64,000 nt of DNA, from assembly GCF_015482585.1 (NCBI RefSeq), contig NZ_CP049742.1, positions 702,501 to 766,500 of the forward strand, written 5' to 3'. The translations under genes were made by a program, and so were the position numbers. Origin of the DNA: Mangrovibacillus cuniculi. GTDB taxonomy: Bacteria; Bacillota; Bacilli; Bacillales; R1DC41. Below, piece after piece: positions 58,667-64,000 of the stretch (positions within the stretch are counted from its first letter, which is position 1; each line of letters starts with the position of its first letter). The notes below the pieces were generated by a model. It was not told where the DNA came from, did no database searches, and saw nothing but the letters and a program-made list of their open reading frames with translations.

Positions 58667-60384
58667 TGACTAAGCAATTACAAGGTATTGCTGCTTCAAA
58701 TGGGATTGCCATGGCTAAAGCGTTCAGACTTATTGAACCAGATCTATCTTTTGAAACAAAGAAAGTAGAAGATGGTTCAAAAGAGGTAGAGCGCTTCCGT
58801 CAAGCAGTCTCTGTTTCGTTAGAGGAGCTTTCTGCAATTCGCGATAAAGCGAAAGTAGACCTTGGCGAAGATAAAGCAGCAATTTTTGAAGCTCACTTAT
58901 TAGTCCTCAATGATCCTGAGCTTTTAACACCTATAGAAGATCAAATTAAAACTGATTTAATCAACGCAGAAGCAGCTCTGAAGGAAAAAGCAGACTTTTT
59001 TGTGACAATGTTTGAACAGATGGATAATGAGTATATGAAAGAGCGTGCTGCTGATATTCGTGATGTAACAAAGCGTGTAATGGCTCACCTTCTAGATGTA
59101 CCATTAGCTAACCCTAGTATGATTAATGAAGAAGTAGTTATTATTGCAGAAGATTTAACGCCTTCAGATACCGCGCAATTAAATCGCCAGTATGTGAAAG
59201 GGTTTACGACTGACATTGGTGGTCGTACTTCTCACTCAGCAATTATGGCTCGTTCAATGGAAATTCCAGCAGTAGTTGGAACGAAGGAAGTTACTTCTGT
59301 TATCAAACATAATGATTTTGTTATTGTGGACGGTTTAACAGGAGAAGTTCATATTAATCCATCAGAAGAAGTAATTGCATCATATAAGCAAAAACATGCA
59401 GAGTATGAAGAACAAAAAGCAGAGTGGGCAAAATTAATTAATGAGCCTTCTGTATCTGCTGATGGTCATCATGTAGAACTAGTAGCTAACATCGGTACAC
59501 CTAATGATATTCAAGGTGTAATTGACAATGGTGGAGAAGGTGTCGGTTTATACCGTACAGAATTCCTATACATGGGTCGCGATGAACTACCTACTGAAGA
59601 TGAGCAGTTTGAAGCTTACAAAGCTGTTTTAGAAGGTCTTAAAGATAAACCTGTAGTAGTACGAACGTTAGATATCGGAGGAGATAAAGAGCTTCCATAT
59701 CTACACCTACCGAAAGAAATGAATCCTTTCTTAGGGTACCGTGCAATTCGTTTATGTTTAGATCAACAAGATATTTTCCGTACACAATTACGCGCACTAT
59801 TGCGTGCAAGCTCTTATGGTAACTTAAAAATCATGTTCCCTATGATTTCAAATTTACAAGAGTTCCGCGATGCGAAGGCAATCCTTTTAGATGAGAAGGA
59901 CAAGCTTGTAGCAGATGGTGTAACAGTTTCAGAAGATATTGAAGTTGGTATCATGGTAGAGATTCCTTCTACTGCTGTTATGGCAGATTTATTTGCGAAG
60001 GAAGTTGATTTCTTCAGTATTGGTACAAACGATCTTATCCAATATACGATGGCAGCAGATCGAATGAACGAACAAATCTCTTATCTGTATCAACCATACA
60101 ACCCAGCTATTTTACGTTTAGTGAAGATGGTGATCGATGCTGCTCACAAAGAAGGTAAGTGGGCTGGAATGTGTGGAGAGATGGCAGGAGATGAGTTAGC
60201 ATTACCAATTCTTCTTGGATTAGGATTAGATGAGTTCTCTATGAGTGCAACGTCTATCTTACGTGCAAGAACACAATTAAAATCATTATCCAAAGCAGAG
60301 ATGGAAACATTGGCGGAAAAAGTTCTTCAATTACGTACTAATGAAGAAGTTATGGAAGCTGTTAAAGCTGTTATTGGTGAGTAA
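58666..60384 (+). CDS. ptsI: PTS enzyme I
   Basis: The 572-aa phosphotransferase has the phospho-His motif [13 protein letters not shown] at about residue 185, the PEP-binding region with [14 protein letters not shown], and the catalytic Cys in [10 protein letters not shown] at about 502. It transfers phosphate from phosphoenolpyruvate to HPr. It is coupled to ptsH (TAATG). In B. subtilis ptsG precedes this pair; here it does not. A bidirectional terminator follows. Confidence 0.97.
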   Translation: MTKQLQGIAASNGIAMAKAFRLIEPDLSFETKKVEDGSKEVERFRQAVSVSLEELSAIRDKAKVDLGEDKAAIFEAHLLVLNDPELLTPIEDQIKTDLINAEAALKEKADFFVTMFEQMDNEYMKERAADIRDVTKRVMAHLLDVPLANPSMINEEVVIIAEDLTPSDTAQLNRQYVKGFTTDIGGRTSHSAIMARSMEIPAVVGTKEVTSVIKHNDFVIVDGLTGEVHINPSEEVIASYKQKHAEYEEQKAEWAKLINEPSVSADGHHVELVANIGTPNDIQGVIDNGGEGVGLYRTEFLYMGRDELPTEDEQFEAYKAVLEGLKDKPVVVRTLDIGGDKELPYLHLPKEMNPFLGYRAIRLCLDQQDIFRTQLRALLRASSYGNLKIMFPMISNLQEFRDAKAILLDEKDKLVADGVTVSEDIEVGIMVEIPSTAVMADLFAKEVDFFSIGTNDLIQYTMAADRMNEQISYLYQPYNPAILRLVKMVIDAAHKEGKWAGMCGEMAGDELALPILLGLGLDEFSMSATSILRARTQLKSLSKAEMETLAEKVLQLRTNEEVMEAVKAVIGE

Positions 60385-60404
60385 TGATATTCATTTAGAA
60401 CACA

Positions 60405-60441
60405 TAAAAAGGTGTATTCTTCCTAGAATGCACCTTTTTAT
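60405..60441. terminator. Bidirectional terminator after ptsI
   Basis: AAAAAGGTGTATTC pairs with GAATGCACCTTTTT (one T-G) around a 6-nt loop. It serves ptsHI and the convergent SipW operon. Confidence 0.88.
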
Positions 60442-60446
60442 CATTA

Positions 60447-60974
60447 TTAGATTAAACTTAAAGAAAAACTTATGGGAATATCATATGTTAAATCGGTGTT
60501 TACATCTTTTACACGTACAATTCCCTCGTACTGTCCACCAAGTACACCCAAGAGTGAAAAAATCTGAAAATCTATAGTAACTGGTATTGTACTATTAGCA
60601 GGTATTGTAGATGGATTAACTGTTAATACGCTTGTACAATTTATTACTGAAGAAGCAGGTTTACTTAAAGAGATTATTTGAAATTCTAAAGTGGTACTTG
60701 GTCCTTTATTTATAATCGTAAAGGAAGAAGAATATGACTTTGTGATAGTGGAAATTAAACTTGTATTTCCTAAATCTATTTTTAACTCTTCGTTTATTCC
60801 TGTAGCAACCTCTGAACCGCTACTAGAAAAAATGAAATAAAATTTAATATCTTTAAGTGTGGTGAACGAGTTGCTTAAAGATTTATTGTCGTAGTACAAT
60901 GCGGTACTTGTCGTGATAAGACTCCCGTATAGTGTTAGAGCAAGTATACAAATAAGAGTTAACTTATTTAACAT
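60447..60974 (-). CDS. Secreted protein with SipW-type signal, unknown
   Basis: The 175-aa protein has an N-terminal hydrophobic helix (about 6-25) ending in STALYYDNKSLSNSFT, which parallels the ALFTDxxxxxxNxFxxG cleavage region of SipW substrates. The rest is strand-rich and Ser/Thr-rich, with beta-sandwich character (SSSFTIINKGPSTTLEFQII) like TasA/camelysin relatives but diverged. It overlaps sipW by 11 bp. It is a candidate second substrate, perhaps a minor fibre or anchor component; that is inference. Confidence 0.7.
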   Translation of the reverse strand: MLNKLTLICILALTLYGSLITTSTALYYDNKSLSNSFTTLKDIKFYFIFSSSGSEVATGINEELKIDLGNTSLISTITKSYSSSFTIINKGPSTTLEFQIISLSKPASSVINCTSVLTVNPSTIPANSTIPVTIDFQIFSLLGVLGGQYEGIVRVKDVNTDLTYDIPISFSLSLI

Positions 60975-61449
60975 AATCCTTTTTTCCTAACTCAAAAAAA
61001 CTCTTCACAAAAATAAATGCTAAGAATACACTCATGAGAAAATTCTCTTGTATCCAAAGGATAGTTCCGCCAATAAATGGAAGGTGATATTGGTACGTTC
61101 CTAAAATATCTTTTTCTTTTAGAATTGCATTATCTTTTATTGGATTATCGTCTCCTTTGGTGACATACTTTACTTTGTTCTCTTCAACGAAAATTCTCTC
61201 AACACGATGAAGTACATATGAATCCTTATACTGAAATAAAACAATATCTCCTAAAGTAATTACCTCTTCTTCTTTTGGTTTAACAATTACAGTAGAATGT
61301 TCACCAATTGTTGGTTGCATACTTCCGCTTGTTACTACATAAGACTTCCAACCAAAAAAATAAGGGAAAATTACTATAAATGCAGGGATTAAAAGGACAA
61401 CTAGTATGCCAAAAAGTATTTTATCTTTAAGATACCTTTTCCTTCTCAT
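60964..61449 (-). CDS. sipW: SipW-type (ER-type) signal peptidase I
   Basis: The 161-aa membrane peptidase has the catalytic Ser in VVTSGSMQPTI (about residue 42) and His in YVLHRVERI (about 83) where typical bacterial enzymes have Lys, plus TKGDDNPI, the ER-type box. Helices at each end span the membrane. This type processes TasA/TapA-like matrix proteins. Its start overlaps the upstream TasA-like gene as ATGA and its end overlaps the next gene, so all three form one unit. Confidence 0.93.
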   Translation of the reverse strand: MRRKRYLKDKILFGILVVLLIPAFIVIFPYFFGWKSYVVTSGSMQPTIGEHSTVIVKPKEEEVITLGDIVLFQYKDSYVLHRVERIFVEENKVKYVTKGDDNPIKDNAILKEKDILGTYQYHLPFIGGTILWIQENFLMSVFLAFIFVKSFFELGKKDYVK

Positions 61450-61994
61450 CGACTTGTACCCGGAAGTTGGGTTGCGGTGAAAGTAAACTCTACCTGTTCG
61501 GTTATATTTTGAAATGAGTTACCAGCTGTAACGGGGAATGTTATGAAGACATCTAGCGTCTCGCTTTCACCTGGTAATAAGGATGAAACAGCATTTCCAG
61601 TGGTCATTGCACTAACGGAACCATTATAAATTGATCCCCCTGAATGAGAAACATCTACTTGTAATCCATCAATGGCATCCGTGAATAATAAACTGTTAGA
61701 AAGAGAATTAGATGTTATTTCGTACGTGTATGGGACTGTCCCTGTATTTACTACGGTAATACTACGTAAAATGGAGTCCCCAGGTATAAGGTTTGGTATA
61801 TCAAATAATTGAGTAATAGGACTTAATTCTAAACGTAGAACCGCCGTTTCTACTTCATTTGTAGGTGTGGTTTCAGCGTCAGTAAATAGTGCTGTGGTTT
61901 GTCCAACTAGTAAAAAAACGATTAAGATACACGTTACAAGTATAAAACCTAGAAATTTTTCTGTGGGGAAACTTACATTCTTTTTTGTAAACAT
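61446..61994 (-). CDS. TasA/camelysin-like secreted protein
   Basis: The 182-aa protein has a hydrophobic segment (about 14-33) followed by TTALFTDAETTPTNEVET, the typical SipW-dependent signal region, then a beta-sandwich with ITVVNTGTVPYTYEI and LLPGESETLDVFITFP. TasA-type proteins form extracellular fibres in biofilms and spore coats. This one is shorter than TasA. A ribosome binding site AAGGAGTG lies about 14 nt upstream. First gene of the sipW operon. Confidence 0.82.
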   Translation of the reverse strand: MFTKKNVSFPTEKFLGFILVTCILIVFLLVGQTTALFTDAETTPTNEVETAVLRLELSPITQLFDIPNLIPGDSILRSITVVNTGTVPYTYEITSNSLSNSLLFTDAIDGLQVDVSHSGGSIYNGSVSAMTTGNAVSSLLPGESETLDVFITFPVTAGNSFQNITEQVEFTFTATQLPGTSR

Positions 61995-62072
61995 ACGATC
62001 TAATTTACACTCCTTATAAAATTTTTAGTATATATTTATGTATAATTTTCTATTTTGTTCCTTTTTTGGTAT

Positions 62073-62112
62073 AAAAAGAGCACCCTAATTTTAAATAGGA
62101 TGCTCTTTTGTA
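62073..62112. terminator. Terminator near patA and the SipW operon
   Basis: AAGAGCACCCTA pairs with TAGGATGCTCTT (one mismatch) around a 7-8 nt loop and is followed by TTGTATTTT. It lies between the patA stop and the start of the SipW operon and is best read as the patA terminator. Confidence 0.75.
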
Positions 62113-62148
62113 TTTTAACTGAAATCTGTCATTGCTCATTATTGGTAA

Positions 62149-63330
62149 CTAAAGTTTAGAACCTTCAAATGATTTTCTTTCATTAATCTGGAAATATCCT
62201 TCTATTCTATCCATTCCTTCTTCAATAGTCTCCATGGAGCAAGCATAGGATAATCGTACGTAACCTTCACCATAAGTAGAAAAAGCACTGCCTGGAATCA
62301 TCGCAACTTTTGCCTTATGTGCAACATCAATACAAAAATCATAAGAAGATAAATCCACATGTGTTGGTATTTTTACAAAGAAGTAAAAAGCACCTCCAGG
62401 TTTAATTACTTCAAAGCCTATTTGTTCTAACCTCAATTGCATATAATTTCTTCTCTCTTTATAAGCATCTCTCATGGGAAGTGCATCGTTTTTGCCAACA
62501 GTCAAAGCCTGGAGTGCTGCGGCTTGTGAAATGGAAGAAGCACAAGAAACAGTATATTGATGTACCTTTAATACCTCTCTTAATAACCATGTTGGACCAA
62601 ATAGTAATCCAATTCTCCAGCCTGTCATAGAATGGGATTTAGACAACCCATTTATCACTACTGTTTGATCTGGTAAGTAAGTTGCAATGGAAGTATGCTC
62701 TTGATCATAGGTAAGTTCACTATAAATCTCATCCGCTATCACCATAATCGAACGATCTTTTACCACCTCAGCAATAGCATGCACCTCTTCTTCAGACAAC
62801 GTAACACCTGTAGGATTACTAGGATAAGGAAGGATAATGCACTTTGTTTTCTTCGTCATTGCTCCCTTAATCAATTCAGGTGTGACTTTGAACTGTGTCT
62901 TCGTCGTATCCATGTATACGGGTTTAGCTCCACATTGAATAATAATAGGCTCATAACCTGGATAAATTGGAACTGGTAAGAGAACTTCGTCATCTGCTTC
63001 TAAAAGTGTTCGTAAAGTGGCATCTATGGCCTGGCTAGCCCCTACTGTTATGATTACTTCACTATTCGGATTATAGTTTAAACCATATTTTTCTTCTACA
63101 AATTTTACAGCTGCCTCTCTTAAACGGAGGTCTCCAGCATTAACCGTGTAAGAAGTAAATTGGGCATCGATAGCATCTTTAGCGGCTTCTCTGACATGAT
63201 CTGGTGTTGGGAAATCAGGTTGCCCGATAGTAAATGATAAGCAATCTTTTATCGAAGCAATTTCACTCATAAATTGACGAATTCCAGAAATTTGGATAGA
63301 TTGTACTTTAGGGGAAAGATTAATTTGCAT
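62149..63330 (-). CDS. patA: Class I aminotransferase PatA
   Basis: The 393-aa PLP enzyme has FTIGQPDFPTPDHV near the N-terminus, YPSNPTGVTL at about 165, and the PLP lysine in NGLSKSHSMTGWRIG at about 232. In B. subtilis PatA acts in lysine/diaminopimelate and methionine-related transamination. The start at 63330 is preferred, since AAAAAGG ends directly before the earlier ATG at 63339. Position after ptsHI agrees with the B. subtilis map. Confidence 0.88.
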   Translation of the reverse strand: MQINLSPKVQSIQISGIRQFMSEIASIKDCLSFTIGQPDFPTPDHVREAAKDAIDAQFTSYTVNAGDLRLREAAVKFVEEKYGLNYNPNSEVIITVGASQAIDATLRTLLEADDEVLLPVPIYPGYEPIIIQCGAKPVYMDTTKTQFKVTPELIKGAMTKKTKCIILPYPSNPTGVTLSEEEVHAIAEVVKDRSIMVIADEIYSELTYDQEHTSIATYLPDQTVVINGLSKSHSMTGWRIGLLFGPTWLLREVLKVHQYTVSCASSISQAAALQALTVGKNDALPMRDAYKERRNYMQLRLEQIGFEVIKPGGAFYFFVKIPTHVDLSSYDFCIDVAHKAKVAMIPGSAFSTYGEGYVRLSYACSMETIEEGMDRIEGYFQINERKSFEGSKL

Positions 63331-63474
63331 TGCGCTCATCCTTTTTCTTTAATTCTTACATTTTACCATGTGTAAAAGAATACAGTATGTTTAAAAAGAA
63401 ATAAACTAATAAAGGGTCTTTCCAAATCAAAGAAATTTCGTTATATTCATATGGATAAGAAGGGAGTGTTTCGT

Positions 63475-64000
63475 TTGTCTACATTACTAGAACAGGAACA
63501 AGAGTATAGAGAAGAATACGTATATGCAGGGTTTTGGAAGAGGTTTTTAGCGTATATTATTGACTCTATTTTTATCTCAGTACCAAGTTATATACTATCA
63601 ACTATCATTCTTACAGTTCTTTTAGGAGCAGAAAGCCAAGTCTTAATGTCAGGTTCAGAAGAGGAAATTGCTCAATTTATGGAGAGTTCTGCTGGAATTG
63701 AAGCAATATTGACATCACTTGGACTTATTATTGTGTTAAATATCTTAATGTCTATTCTTTATTATGCTGTCATGGAAGCATCTAAATGGCAGGCAACACT
63801 AGGGAAGAAACTAGTAGGATTAAAAGTAACAACGCTAAGTGGCCAACGAATTGGTTTTGGTCGATCTTTTGGAAGATTATTAGTAAAATCATTATTATCA
63901 CCAATCCTTATGATCGGTTACATCATGGCTGCATTTACAGAAAAAAAGCAAGCGCTACATGATTTAGTTGCCTCGACATTAGTAGTGCAAAAACATAAAT
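63475..64000 (+). CDS. RDD family membrane protein, 5' part
   Basis: The reading frame stays open to the window end (175 complete codons seen). TTG at 63475 follows AAGGGAG; an in-frame ATG at 63451 has no ribosome binding site. The protein has a first helix after GFWKRFLAYIIDSIF, the RDD signature (Arg/Asp pair), a second helix pair, then QATLGKKLVGLKVTTLSGQR and KKQALHDLVASTLVV, all typical of RDD proteins. Some members relate to Na+/H+ transport or osmostress; function here is unknown. Confidence 0.87.
   Translation, partial: MSTLLEQEQEYREEYVYAGFWKRFLAYIIDSIFISVPSYILSTIILTVLLGAESQVLMSGSEEEIAQFMESSAGIEAILTSLGLIIVLNILMSILYYAVMEASKWQATLGKKLVGLKVTTLSGQRIGFGRSFGRLLVKSLLSPILMIGYIMAAFTEKKQALHDLVASTLVVQKHK

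Overview
The window comes from an AT-rich, endospore-forming member of the Bacillaceae. The evidence is sspD, spo0E, kinE and sigI/rsgI homologues, Bacillus-type ribosome binding sites and riboswitches, and a gene order that follows the Bacillus subtilis ykoY-sigI-rsgI-sspD-ktrD-kinE-ogt-mtn-spo0E-mhqR-ykvI-ykvS-ptsHI-patA region. The nhaC antiporter, RF3 and a GC-rich intergenic repeat of the kind common in halotolerant genera suggest the Oceanobacillus/Virgibacillus side of the family; that placement is inference. No phage, transposase, rRNA or CRISPR genes were seen. || Layout. 1-6.2 kb: end of a TRAP-type permease, a tRNA-Val with an unusual structured trailer, a kynureninase/kynurenine formamidase operon lacking kynA, a Ca2+/Na+ exchanger and a PCYCGC lipoprotein. 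6.4-12.8 kb: a cardiolipin-synthase-like enzyme, a c-di-GMP-I riboswitch in front of a membrane diguanylate cyclase, a nucleoside transporter behind two cre-like sites, and a class F sortase paired with its DUF4397 substrate. 13-20.4 kb: RF3, NhaC, a large RND exporter and a small membrane protein preceded by a coupled 36-aa ORF. 20.4-30.8 kb: Mn2+ riboswitch with ykoY, sigI-rsgI, sspD, ktrD, two tiny overlapping SASP-like ORFs, a B12-binding radical SAM protein, kinE and ogt. 31-39 kb: a complete methylthioribose (methionine) salvage set (mtnK-mtnA, mtnU, mtnE, mtnWXBD), with two SAM riboswitches controlling mtnKA and mtnWXBD. 39-53 kb: a Spo0E-type phosphatase with many Spo0A-box-like sites, a ZIP transporter, phnDCE1E2 with a 5'-nucleotidase-family phosphoesterase, mhqR, an M3 peptidase, a second RND exporter and ykvI. 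53-64 kb: lipoprotein, a membrane protein built from two internal repeats, ykvS, an MFS exporter, a PilZ-like protein, ptsHI, a three-gene SipW signal peptidase/TasA-like operon, patA and the start of an RDD protein. || What stands out. Two families of dispersed, foldable intergenic repeats are visible. R1 (five copies plus one remnant) is a modular element with MITE-like ends that carries its own bidirectional terminator and an exchangeable GC-rich core. R2 (three copies of about 75 bp) abuts the T-tract of terminators, twice inside riboswitch leaders. Other points of interest are the SipW operon with two candidate substrates, the membrane-protein family sharing a unit of about 75 residues, c-di-GMP control by RNA in front of a cyclase without an I-site, and an intrinsic terminator in the phnD leader.
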